From: Microbacterium trichothecenolyticum
Lineage (GTDB): Bacteria; Actinomycetota; Actinomycetes; Actinomycetales; Microbacteriaceae
Direction of reading: 5' to 3'
Assembly (NCBI RefSeq): GCF_000956465.1
Contig: NZ_JYJA01000040.1
Location: forward strand, 273,773 to 337,772
Length of the DNA: 64,000 nucleotides
Under the pieces are notes generated by a model. It was given only the letters and a program-made list of their open reading frames with translations, did no database searches and was not told the origin of the DNA. Numbering within the stretch: position 1 is the stretch's first letter; every line of letters begins with the position of its first letter. Made by a program: the position numbers and the translations under genes. Positions 8,549 through 16,675 of this stretch are shown here, in pieces.

Positions 8549-9630
8549 GCGGTCGTCAGCTCGCGCTCCCGCTGACCGAGCGGGTCGGCCTCGGTCCACA
8601 GCACCGTCGGGAACTCCTCCCGCAGCACCGGTGCGACCTCCTCGGCGAACCGCTCGAGGATCTCTAGCTGCTGCACGAACGGCACCGTCGTCGGCAGGCT
8701 GATCGACTGCAGGTCGTGCCCGAGCCGGCCGTGGAACCGTGCGATCTTGTCGATCACCTGCTGCGGTGTGCCGACGAGGGCAGGACCCTCGGCGACGGCA
8801 TGCTCGATGTCGCGGAACGGGGTGTTGTTGCCGGGCACGTTGGTGGCGGCGACGATGGCGTTGTATACGGGCCCGTACTGGGCGATCGCCTCCTGGGTGG
8901 TGTCGGCGATGAAGAGGGCGCCCGAGCCGGCGGCGACGAATGCGTCCGCCGGATCGTGGCCGTGCCGCGCGTACTCCGAGCGGTAGTGATCGACCAGCAC
9001 GCCGTAGTTCTCGAGCGGCTGGATCGCATTCGCGCTGAACAGCGGATCCCCGAACTTCGCGGCCAGCCCCGCCGAGAACAGCGTCGTCGCCGAGCCGTGC
9101 CACACTCGCGGTGCCCCGGCATACGGCCGCGGCAGCGTCGTCACACCCGACAGGGGCCGGGTGAACTCCGTGCCCGGCCAGGTGACATCCTCTTCGCGCC
9201 AGAGCGTGCGCAGCAGCTCGTACTTCTCGGCGAGCAGCTCCCATTGGTCATCGATGTCGAGGCCGAACAACGGGAACTGTGCGACCTCGTTGCCCTTCCC
9301 GATCGTGATGTCGAGGCGCCCGCCCGACAGCTGGTCGATCGTCGCATAGTCCTCGGCCACGCGTACCGGATCCAGGACCGAGAGCACGGTCACGCCGGAG
9401 TTGAGGCGGATGCTGTGCGTCCGGGCCGCGATCGCGCCCAGCAGCACCGTCGGCGCCGAGGAGATGAAATGCCCGGCGTGGCGCTCGCCGATGGCCACAG
9501 CATCCAATCCGAGCTCTTCGGCGCGGATCGCCTGCTGCAGCGTCTCGGCGAATCGCTCGGCGGGCGAGACCTGATGGCCGGTGATCGGATCGGCGCGGTA
9601 GGGGATGATGTCGAGCAGCTGGAACCTCAT
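8545..9630 (-). CDS. LLM class flavin-dependent oxidoreductase (fourth monooxygenase of the locus)
   Basis: A 361-residue luciferase-like TIM-barrel monooxygenase using reduced FMN and O2. Typical elements are AEELGLDAVAIGERHAG near residue 40, the APTVLLGAIAARTHSIRL strand-helix, VRVAEDYATIDQLSGGRLDI, and the C-terminal VGTPQQVIDKIARF. It couples to its neighbours at both ends: its ATG overlaps the stop of the DUF1684 gene and its stop overlaps the MFS ATG. LLM enzymes cleave C-S, C-N or C-P bonds or oxidise aldehydes; the context favours an organosulfur or N-acyl thioether substrate. Confidence 0.9.
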   Translation of the reverse strand: MRFQLLDIIPYRADPITGHQVSPAERFAETLQQAIRAEELGLDAVAIGERHAGHFISSAPTVLLGAIAARTHSIRLNSGVTVLSVLDPVRVAEDYATIDQLSGGRLDITIGKGNEVAQFPLFGLDIDDQWELLAEKYELLRTLWREEDVTWPGTEFTRPLSGVTTLPRPYAGAPRVWHGSATTLFSAGLAAKFGDPLFSANAIQPLENYGVLVDHYRSEYARHGHDPADAFVAAGSGALFIADTTQEAIAQYGPVYNAIVAATNVPGNNTPFRDIEHAVAEGPALVGTPQQVIDKIARFHGRLGHDLQSISLPTTVPFVQQLEILERFAEEVAPVLREEFPTVLWTEADPLGQRERELTTA

Positions 9631-10499
9631 GCCGACACCCCCGGCGCGACGAGCTCGGCGTTCGAGATCACGCGGGCGAGCGGCGTCTTCTCGCCGGCCT
9701 CGATCCCGATCGGCAGACGGTTGCCCTCCGGCGGCAGCGGGCATGTGGCGAAGTCCGTGTACGCACAGGGCAGGTTGACGGCGCGGTTGAAGTCGATGGT
9801 GGTCCAGCCGTCGGCATCGGGCGCGTCGATGCCCACCGAGCGGTTCGCGGCGTACGTGGTGATCCCGCTCGTCGCATCCGTGAACAGCACGAGCAGGTCG
9901 CCCGGCCCCTTGCCCTCGAACGCCGTGAGCGCGAACTCCTCGCCCCGCCACGAGAACTCGAGCACGCCGGGGGCGTCGTAGACGTGGGTGAGCCCGTCGA
10001 CGGCGGCACCGACCTCGGTCGGGACGGGCGCATCGAACGGGCGCAAGCGCGCCGCGACCCGCCACCGCGGGTTCGGCACGTAGGTCGGGGTGCCCGAGTA
10101 CTCGGCGAGGAACGGGTGATCGGCCCGTCGCGGTCGCAGGATGGTGTGCCCGCCGCGGATCGCGATCTCGACCGCACCGGCGATGTCGCCGTCGGTGAAG
10201 GTGGGGGTGACGCTGCCCCGTTCGGCGATCTCGCCGAACGCATGCGTGCCGGTGATCGTCGCGCCGTCGAGCGTCAGGCTCTCGCCGTCGGCCAGGTCTA
10301 CGACGACGCCGTCGGCGCCGAGGTGCCACGTGCCGGGCGCACCCGGCAGGGTGATCGGGTCGCGGCCGAGCCAGTGCAGGCCGGTGATCGCGAAGAAGCC
10401 GAGGGAGTCGGCGCGCCGCGTCTCGTGCCCGCGGTGCCAGTCCTCCCACTCGCGCCCGAACTCGGCGCGGTCGACATCGGAGTTGAGGGTGGTGGTCAT
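9627..10499 (-). CDS. DUF1684 domain protein
   Basis: A 290-residue protein of the uncharacterised DUF1684 family. The C-terminal signature is visible: VNLPCAYTDFATCPLPPEGN followed by RLPIGIEAGEK. The rest is predicted beta-rich (YVPNPRWRVAARL, FSWRGEEFALTAF). No signal peptide or helix is seen, so it is cytoplasmic. The start is fixed by AGGAGG just before the ATG at 10499. It sits between two LLM monooxygenase genes with an ATGA overlap downstream, so its role is probably in the same pathway. Function unknown; a ligand-binding or hydrolytic role is a guess. Confidence 0.85.
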   Translation of the reverse strand: MTTTLNSDVDRAEFGREWEDWHRGHETRRADSLGFFAITGLHWLGRDPITLPGAPGTWHLGADGVVVDLADGESLTLDGATITGTHAFGEIAERGSVTPTFTDGDIAGAVEIAIRGGHTILRPRRADHPFLAEYSGTPTYVPNPRWRVAARLRPFDAPVPTEVGAAVDGLTHVYDAPGVLEFSWRGEEFALTAFEGKGPGDLLVLFTDATSGITTYAANRSVGIDAPDADGWTTIDFNRAVNLPCAYTDFATCPLPPEGNRLPIGIEAGEKTPLARVISNAELVAPGVSA

Positions 10500-10558
10500 A
10501 GGTCCTCCTCGGTGGGGTGGGTGGGGAACGGATGCTGCGGGCTCAGCCGGCGCGGACG

Positions 10559-11671
10559 TCAGGCCGCGGGCGCGGCCACGGTGCCGGTGGTCGCGGAGGC
10601 AGCGGCAGGCCGCCACCCGACGAGCGGCAGGACGGCGGTCCGGATGTCGGTGAGGATCTGGCGGCACTCGTCCTCGTCGAATCCGTAGGGGAACGCGACG
10701 CGCAGCTCCGTGCGACCGTCGAAAGTCGGGTCGCTCGTGAGGCGCTCGGCGATCTGCTCCGCGGTGCCGTGGAGGTCGCGCTGGAAGACGACGGTGCGTC
10801 CGCCGAGGCTCACCGGCTCCGCGGTGCGCTCGTCGCGCGCGGCGACGTACGCGGCGTAGTGCTCACGCTGCGCGGCGGTCGCCGAGTCGGTCGGCAGGAT
10901 CACCCGCTCCACGCCGATGCGCGGGTCGGTGCCGCGGAACTCGGACAGGTACGCGTCGACGTGCGCGCGCTGCGCCGCCTCGAAGGTGTCGGCGGCGTCG
11001 CCGTCCCCGACGTTGCCGAGCAGCAGCTTGAGTCCGCGCGCGGCTGCCCAGCGCACCGAGCGCAGCGAGCCGCCGCCGAGCCACACGCGGTCGCGCAGGC
11101 CCGCGATGTGCGGCTGCACCCGGGGGATCTGCGGCCCGTACGGCGTCGACAGCTCGTCGTCCGACAGCGCGTGCCCTTCGAGCGACTCGAGGAACCGCTC
11201 GATCAGCGCGTACGGATCGGCGGCGGCCGCAGCTGGGCCCACGCGCCCGGAGGCTCCGGGCGACGCGCCGGCGGCGCCTGAAGGGGGCGTGGGGACCGTC
11301 CTCGCGAGCGATGCGAGCAGGTCGCCGTGCGGGGCCGACGTGCTCACGCCGACGTTCACCCGGCGGCCCGAGAGGGCGTCGACGGTGGCGAAGTCCTCGG
11401 CGAGGCGGAAGGGCGTCTCGTACCCCAGCGGCACGACGTCGGTCTCGAGGCGGATCGTGCGGGTCCGCTGGCTCGCCGCCGCGAGGAACGTCAGCGCCGA
11501 CGAGACGCCGCGTTCGAGATGGCGCTGACGGATGCCGGCCACGTCGTAGCCGAGATCCTCGGCGAGTTCGAACAGGCGCAGGGTCGTCTCGAGGCCCGCG
11601 CGGGGGTCGTGCTCGGGGAACGTGCCGGCGAGGATGATGCCCGCGACCGGGATGGTGCCGGGCGTGCTCAT
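10559..11671 (-). CDS. LLM class flavin-dependent oxidoreductase carrying an in-frame 69-bp repeat insertion
   Basis: A 370-residue FMN-dependent monooxygenase of the luciferase superfamily (ELAEDLGYDVAGIRQRHLE, FRLAEDFATVDALSGRRVNVGVS, and a C-terminal TAEQIAERL segment). Between about residues 125 and 148 it carries a Pro/Gly/Ala-rich insert encoded by a 69-bp palindromic repeat that recurs in proW of this window. The insert falls where a surface loop after the fourth strand is expected, so the enzyme may still fold. Its ATG overlaps the stop of the M20 gene (ATGA), and a 59-bp gap separates it from the DUF1684 gene. Confidence 0.88.
   Translation of the reverse strand: MSTPGTIPVAGIILAGTFPEHDPRAGLETTLRLFELAEDLGYDVAGIRQRHLERGVSSALTFLAAASQRTRTIRLETDVVPLGYETPFRLAEDFATVDALSGRRVNVGVSTSAPHGDLLASLARTVPTPPSGAAGASPGASGRVGPAAAAADPYALIERFLESLEGHALSDDELSTPYGPQIPRVQPHIAGLRDRVWLGGGSLRSVRWAAARGLKLLLGNVGDGDAADTFEAAQRAHVDAYLSEFRGTDPRIGVERVILPTDSATAAQREHYAAYVAARDERTAEPVSLGGRTVVFQRDLHGTAEQIAERLTSDPTFDGRTELRVAFPYGFDEDECRQILTDIRTAVLPLVGWRPAAASATTGTVAAPAA
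11229..11297 (+). repeat. 69-bp palindromic dispersed repeat, copy 1 (inside an LLM gene)
   Basis: Matches 35028-35096 at 68 of 69 positions in the same orientation. It contains the inner palindrome CCCGGA-GGC-TCCGGG and near-complementary ends (GGGCCCACGC and GCGTGGGGACC). Here it is read on the minus strand, in frame, in the monooxygenase gene. Confidence 0.9.
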
Positions 11672-13047
11672 ACGGTGGCTTCCTCGGGTGCGCGGGTCCT
11701 CGTCGCGGTGCTCGTATCGGCGTGGAACGTGCGCACCGCGTGGTCGAGCGCGTCGACCGTGAGGGCGATCGAGTCGAGGTCGATGCGCTCGTCGTTGCCG
11801 TGGAAGAGGCGGCGGAACGTGCCGTAGTCCCATCGCTCGCTGAGCACGCCGAAGCCGTACGCCGGGATGCCGCGGCGACGGTAGAAGCGGCCGTCCGTGC
11901 CGCCCACTCCGAGCATCGGCAGAAGCTCGGCGCTCGGGTACGCGCGGCGGACCGCGCTGCCGAGGGCTGCGAACAGGGGAGTGTCGATCGGCGAGGCCGT
12001 CGACTCCCCGAACCAGTCGCCCTCGATCTCGATGTGCTCGATGAGGTCGCCGAGCGCGTCGCGGATCAAGCCCTCGACGTCCTCGCGCGTGACGTCCGGC
12101 AGGATGCGGATGTCGAGCTGCACGGTCGCGGTGCCCGGGATGACGTTGCCCTTCTCCCCGGCGCGGACGATGGTCGGCGAGATCGTGGTGTGCGTCGAGG
12201 CGTGCGCGAACCCGTCGAGGGTGCCGAGGTGCGGGAGGCCCTCGTAGAACCGGTCGGGGTCGGTGAGGGCGGTGCGGGTGTCGGGATCGAGGTCGAGCGC
12301 CTCGGCATACGCGCGCCACTGCGGCGTGATGACGGTGGTTCCGCGGTGCCGCGCGAGGCGGGTCACGGCCTCGGCAGCGATGACCGCCGCGTTGCGCGAG
12401 CCCCACGGCGCGGACCCGTGACCAGGGGCACCGGTCACGCGAAGGAGGCGCCCGGCGCCGCCCTTCTCGCCCACCATGACGCCGAGGTGCGGCTGCGCGC
12501 CGGCATGGGCGCCGCCCGACTCGGTGAGCACGCAGTCCGCGTCGATGAGGTCGAGGCGGTGCTCGGTGAGCCACCCCACGCCGAACCGGCTGCCGTTCTC
12601 CTCGTCGGCGACGGCGGCGAAGATGAGGTCGCCGCGCGGGCGGAACCTGTCCGTCGCGATCGCGCGGGTCACGACGGCGTACGCGGCGGTGAGGTTGAGC
12701 ATGTCGATCGCGCCGCGTCCCCACAGCACGCCGTCGACGATCTCGCCGGCGAACGGGTCGCGCGACCAGCCCGACGGCTCGACGGGCACGACGTCGGTGT
12801 GCCCGACGAGCGCCAGCGACGGCGCCGTGGGGTCGGTGCCCTCGATGCGCACGATGAGCGACTGGCGCCCGGGGTGCGGCTCGACGACGACGCCTTCAAG
12901 ACCCGAGCCCTCGAAGAAGCGCTGCAGCGTGCGCACCTGCAGGTGCTCGTGCCCCGAGCCGGGGGTGCCGTCATTGACGGCCGCGTTGCGGATCAGCTCC
13001 TGCAGGAGCTCGGTCGTCTGCTGCGACAGCGTTCCCCCGATGCTCAT
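11668..13047 (-). CDS. M20 family metallopeptidase/N-deacylase
   Basis: A 459-residue zinc aminoacylase of the ArgE/DapE type. Metal ligands are apparent in ALVGHTDVVPVE (His, Asp), GRGAIDML, and ADEENGS with the catalytic and metal-binding Glu pair; a dimerisation domain (VTGAPGHGSAPWGS) is inserted at about residues 205-330. It would remove an N-acyl group from an imported amino-acid derivative or cleave a dipeptide. It lies between the ABC ATPase and a monooxygenase with ATGA overlaps on both sides, which fits a deacylase acting after monooxygenation, as HipO/SndA-type enzymes do in the Bacillus S-alkyl-cysteine pathway (analogy only). Confidence 0.88.
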   Translation of the reverse strand: MSIGGTLSQQTTELLQELIRNAAVNDGTPGSGHEHLQVRTLQRFFEGSGLEGVVVEPHPGRQSLIVRIEGTDPTAPSLALVGHTDVVPVEPSGWSRDPFAGEIVDGVLWGRGAIDMLNLTAAYAVVTRAIATDRFRPRGDLIFAAVADEENGSRFGVGWLTEHRLDLIDADCVLTESGGAHAGAQPHLGVMVGEKGGAGRLLRVTGAPGHGSAPWGSRNAAVIAAEAVTRLARHRGTTVITPQWRAYAEALDLDPDTRTALTDPDRFYEGLPHLGTLDGFAHASTHTTISPTIVRAGEKGNVIPGTATVQLDIRILPDVTREDVEGLIRDALGDLIEHIEIEGDWFGESTASPIDTPLFAALGSAVRRAYPSAELLPMLGVGGTDGRFYRRRGIPAYGFGVLSERWDYGTFRRLFHGNDERIDLDSIALTVDALDHAVRTFHADTSTATRTRAPEEATV

Positions 13048-14687
13048 GCGACCGCCTCTTCCGCGAGTGCCGGCGCCGACAGCGTCGACCCCGGGATCGC
13101 CTCGATGAGCCGTCGCGTGTACTCCTCGCGCGGCGCGCTGAGGACCTGCGCGGTCGCACCCTGCTCCACGATCCGGCCGTGCTGCATCACGGCGACGCGG
13201 TCCGAGATCTCGCGGACCACGGCGAGGTCGTGGCTGATGAACAGGTACGACACTCCGACCTCGCGCTGCACGGCGGCGAGGAGATCGAGGATCTGCGCCT
13301 GCACCGAGACGTCGAGCGCCGACACCGCCTCATCGAGCACGACGAGGTCGGGGCGCAGTGCGAGCGCGCGTGCGATCGCCACGCGCTGCCGCTGGCCGCC
13401 CGAGAGCTCCGCCGGCCGCCGCGAGGCCGTGTTCGACGCAAGAGCAACCTGGTCGATCAGCTCTCGCACGCGGCGTGCCCGCTCGGCCTTGTCGACGCCG
13501 TAGGCCCGCAGCGGCTCGTCGATCACCTCGGCGATCGTGAACCGCGGGTCGAGAGATGCGAACGGGCTCTGGTAGACGAGCTGGAACCGCCGGCGCAGCG
13601 CGCGCAGCTCGTCACGGCTCGCGGCGACGAGATCCTCGCCGTCGAAACGGATGCTGCCCGCCGACGGCTTCTCGAGCCGCAGCGCGAGGCGCGCCGTCGT
13701 GCTCTTGCCCGAGCCCGATTCGCCGACGATCGCGAGCGTCTCGCCGCGGTCGACGCGGAACGTCACGTCGTCGACGGCGAGGAGCTTCTCGCGGCCGGGG
13801 AGCGGGAACTCCTTGCGGAGGCCGGTGACCTCCAGGAGTGCCGGGGTCGCAGCATCCGGTTCCGTCCGTGCCGCTCGATCCGTCACCCGCGCGGCCCCGC
13901 TTCGGAGCCCGGGGGCGGCGGCGATGAGTGCGCGGGTATACGGATGCTGCGGACTGTCCAGCACCTGACGTGCAGCGCCCGTCTCGACGATCTCGCCGTT
14001 CTGCATCACGATGATGCGGTCGGCCCGGTCGGCGGCGACGCCGAGGTCGTGCGTGATGAGCAGCACGGCCGTGCCGAGCGTCGTCGCCAGGGTGTCGATG
14101 TGGTCGAGGATCTGCTTCTGGACCGTCACGTCGAGCGCGCTCGTGGGCTCGTCGGCGATCACGAGCTGCGGCTCGGCGGCCAGCGCCGTCGCGATGAGGG
14201 CGCGCTGCTTCATGCCGCCCGAGAACTGGTGCGGGAACTGCCTGGCGCGCGCCTCGGGCTCGCCGATGCCGGCCAGACGCAGCAGTTCCACGGCCTGCGC
14301 GTCCGCGCCGCGGCGCGTGGCGAGGCCGTGGATCACCAGCGGCTCGCCCACCTGGCGCCCGACGCGCTTGACCGGATTGAGGCTCGTCGTCGGGTCTTGC
14401 GGGATGAGCCCGATCGCACGACCGCGCACCTCGCGCCAGGCACGGCGCGGGAGCCCGGTGAGATCGGTGCCGTCGAACACGATGGCTCCGGCATCCACCG
14501 ACGCGTTCGAGGCCAGGAGGTGGATGACGGCGTGCGCGGTCGTGCTCTTGCCCGAGCCCGACTCGCCGACGATCGCGACGACCTCGCCGCGGTCGACGGT
14601 GAAGCTCACGTCCCGCACGGCCGGGCGCGACTCGCCGCCCAGCGTGTACGACACCGAAAGGTTCGAGACCTCCAGCAGCGCGGTCAT
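13044..14687 (-). CDS. Dipeptide-type ABC transporter ATP-binding protein, two nucleotide-binding domains fused
   Basis: A 547-residue fusion of DppD- and DppF-like ATPases. Domain 1 has Walker A GESGSGKST, signature FSGGMKQR and Walker B LVIADEPTSALD; domain 2 (from about residue 280) repeats them as GESGSGKST, LSGGQRQR and LVVLDEAVSALD. The spacer between domains is acidic and Ala-rich. One polypeptide replaces the usual pair, so no second ATPase gene is needed. GGAGG precedes the ATG, which overlaps the stop of the second permease. It powers import through the two permeases at 14684-16629. Confidence 0.92.
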   Translation of the reverse strand: MTALLEVSNLSVSYTLGGESRPAVRDVSFTVDRGEVVAIVGESGSGKSTTAHAVIHLLASNASVDAGAIVFDGTDLTGLPRRAWREVRGRAIGLIPQDPTTSLNPVKRVGRQVGEPLVIHGLATRRGADAQAVELLRLAGIGEPEARARQFPHQFSGGMKQRALIATALAAEPQLVIADEPTSALDVTVQKQILDHIDTLATTLGTAVLLITHDLGVAADRADRIIVMQNGEIVETGAARQVLDSPQHPYTRALIAAAPGLRSGAARVTDRAARTEPDAATPALLEVTGLRKEFPLPGREKLLAVDDVTFRVDRGETLAIVGESGSGKSTTARLALRLEKPSAGSIRFDGEDLVAASRDELRALRRRFQLVYQSPFASLDPRFTIAEVIDEPLRAYGVDKAERARRVRELIDQVALASNTASRRPAELSGGQRQRVAIARALALRPDLVVLDEAVSALDVSVQAQILDLLAAVQREVGVSYLFISHDLAVVREISDRVAVMQHGRIVEQGATAQVLSAPREEYTRRLIEAIPGSTLSAPALAEEAVA

Positions 14688-15661
14688 CGGATTCCTCCAT
14701 TGCGTTCGAGGGCGCGCGAGATGCGGTTGGCCGACAGCACGACGGCGACGATCACGAGGCCCGGGAAGGTCGTGAGCCACCACGCCACGGCGAGGTAGTC
14801 GCGCCCGCCGGCGACGAGCGAGCCCCACTCCGGCGTGGGCGGCGGAGCGCCGAACCCGAGGAACGACAGCGACGAGATCGCCAGCACCATGACGCCGAAC
14901 TCGAGGGCGGCGAGGGCGATCACAGGGCCCGACGCGTTCGGGAGGATGTGACGGCGCAGCACCGTGTGCCAGCGCACGCCCGAGACGTGCGCGGCTTCGA
15001 CGTAGACGGCGGTGGCGATCTGCAGCACCTCGGCGCGCATGACGCGGGAGAAGGAGGCGATGCTCGCGAGTCCGACCGCGATCGCGACGTTGAGCGTGCC
15101 GAAGCCGAGCGCCGTGATGAGCGCCAGCGACAGGAGGAGGCTCGGGATCGCGAGCAGCACGTCCATGAAGCGCATGATCGCGTCGTCGACGAAACCCCGG
15201 AGGAACCCCGCGAGCAGGCCGAACAGCGACCCGACGGCGAGGCCGACGATGACCGCGACCGAGGTCGCGGCCAGCGACGTCGCCGATCCGTAGACGACGC
15301 GCGCGTAGAGATCGCGTCCGAGGTTGTCCGTCCCGAAGAGGTGCTCCGGGCTCGGCGGCAGCAGGCGGTCCTGCGGGACTCCGACGATCGGATCCCACGC
15401 CGTGAACCACGAGGGAACCACGGCCCACAGGGTCACGAGGGCGACCACGAGGATCGACGCCACGAGCGTCGGCTGCTTGAGCACAGCGACGATCGGGCGC
15501 AGGGCGGAGCGGCGGGTGGCAGCATCCGGCCGCTCTTCATCGAGCGCGGCCGCGTGCGGGCTGCCCGACGGATCGGCGTCGGGGTCGACGATCGACTCGA
15601 GGAACGGGTCGTGCGGCTCGAGGGAGCGCGCGGGCGGGGTGAGCACGTTCTCGACGGTCAT
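14684..15661 (-). CDS. Dipeptide-type ABC transporter permease (DppC-like)
   Basis: A 325-residue inner-membrane permease. The N-terminal 65 residues are cytoplasmic and acidic, followed by a first helix, the HLFGTDNLGRDLYARVVYG signature of OppC/DppC proteins and a BPD_transp_1 domain with the EAA coupling loop (EAAHVSGVRWHTVLRRHILPN). It pairs with the DppB-like permease upstream (11-bp gap) and feeds the fused ATPase. The family moves di/oligopeptides, nickel chelates or glycosides; the ligand is set by the binding protein at 16676-18292. Confidence 0.92.
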   Translation of the reverse strand: MTVENVLTPPARSLEPHDPFLESIVDPDADPSGSPHAAALDEERPDAATRRSALRPIVAVLKQPTLVASILVVALVTLWAVVPSWFTAWDPIVGVPQDRLLPPSPEHLFGTDNLGRDLYARVVYGSATSLAATSVAVIVGLAVGSLFGLLAGFLRGFVDDAIMRFMDVLLAIPSLLLSLALITALGFGTLNVAIAVGLASIASFSRVMRAEVLQIATAVYVEAAHVSGVRWHTVLRRHILPNASGPVIALAALEFGVMVLAISSLSFLGFGAPPPTPEWGSLVAGGRDYLAVAWWLTTFPGLVIVAVVLSANRISRALERNGGIR

Positions 15662-15672
15662 GGCGGCTCCTG

Positions 15673-16629
15673 TCAGGCGGCGACGAACGCCGTGCGGGCG
15701 AGCGTGATGCGGCGGTCGATGAGGGGGTAGACCAGGTCGACGACGAGGTTGGCGACCACGAAGACGAAGGCGGCGAAGACGACCACGGTCTGCACGACGG
15801 GCACGTCGCGGTTGTTGACGGCGGTGACGACGAGCCGGCCGATGCCCAGGCGCGAGAACACCGTCTCGGTGACGACGGCGCCCGAGAGCAGGCCGCCGAT
15901 GAGCACGCCGACCATCGTGAGCGAGGGGATCGCGGCGTTGCGGAACGCGTGGCCGAGCTGCACGCGGCGCTCGCTCGCGCCCTTCGCCCGCACGATCTCG
16001 ACATATGGCTGGGCGAGGGTCGAGCGCAGGCTCCGCGACAGCAGCTGCGCGATGAAGGCGCCGGACGGGATCGCGATCGTGATGGCCGGCAGCACGAGGC
16101 TCTCGAAGCCCTCGTTGCCCATCGACGGGAACAGGCGGATGCGGAACGAGGAGGCCTGCAGCAGCAGGAGCCCGATCCAGAACACCGGGATCGAGACGCC
16201 CAGCGGCGGCAGCGACGACAGCAGGTTGCGCAGCCACCTGGCCCGGGCGAGTGACGCCGAGAGCGCGAGGACGACGCCGAACACGACCGACAGCACGAAC
16301 GCGAAAGCGGTCAGCGCGAGCGTCGGGGGGAGGGATTCGAGGAGCAGATCGGATGCCGGGCGCCCGGTCTGCGTCGACACCCCGAAGTCGCCGGTCAGCG
16401 CCTTGCCGAGGGCGACGAGGTACTGCTCCCACAGCGGGCGGTCGAGCCCGAGCTCGCTGCGCAGCTGCGCGACGAGCTCGGGATCGACGGCCTCCTGGTC
16501 GCCGCCGCCCGCGAACAGCGTCGCGGCGTCGCCCGGCAGCAGGTACAGGATGAGGAACGAGATCGTGTAGGCGGCCCACAGGACGATCACGCCCTGCCCG
16601 ATCCTTCGGGCGATGTATCGACCCCACAT
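15673..16629 (-). CDS. Dipeptide-type ABC transporter permease (DppB-like)
   Basis: A 318-residue permease. It opens with the family-typical RYIARRIGQGVIVLWAAYTI helix and LPGDAA, and contains the EAA-type loop (EIVRAKGASERRVQLGHAFRNA) and six predicted helices. I chose ATG 16629 because GAGG lies nine bases upstream; an in-frame ATG at 16644 would add five residues with a site too close to it. It follows the binding-protein gene by 46 bp, giving the usual A-B-C-D order. Confidence 0.92.
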   Translation of the reverse strand: MWGRYIARRIGQGVIVLWAAYTISFLILYLLPGDAATLFAGGGDQEAVDPELVAQLRSELGLDRPLWEQYLVALGKALTGDFGVSTQTGRPASDLLLESLPPTLALTAFAFVLSVVFGVVLALSASLARARWLRNLLSSLPPLGVSIPVFWIGLLLLQASSFRIRLFPSMGNEGFESLVLPAITIAIPSGAFIAQLLSRSLRSTLAQPYVEIVRAKGASERRVQLGHAFRNAAIPSLTMVGVLIGGLLSGAVVTETVFSRLGIGRLVVTAVNNRDVPVVQTVVVFAAFVFVVANLVVDLVYPLIDRRITLARTAFVAA

Positions 16630-16675
16630 GATTTCGTTCCTCATCCCTTTCGTCGTGCGATGTGCCCGTGAGGGC

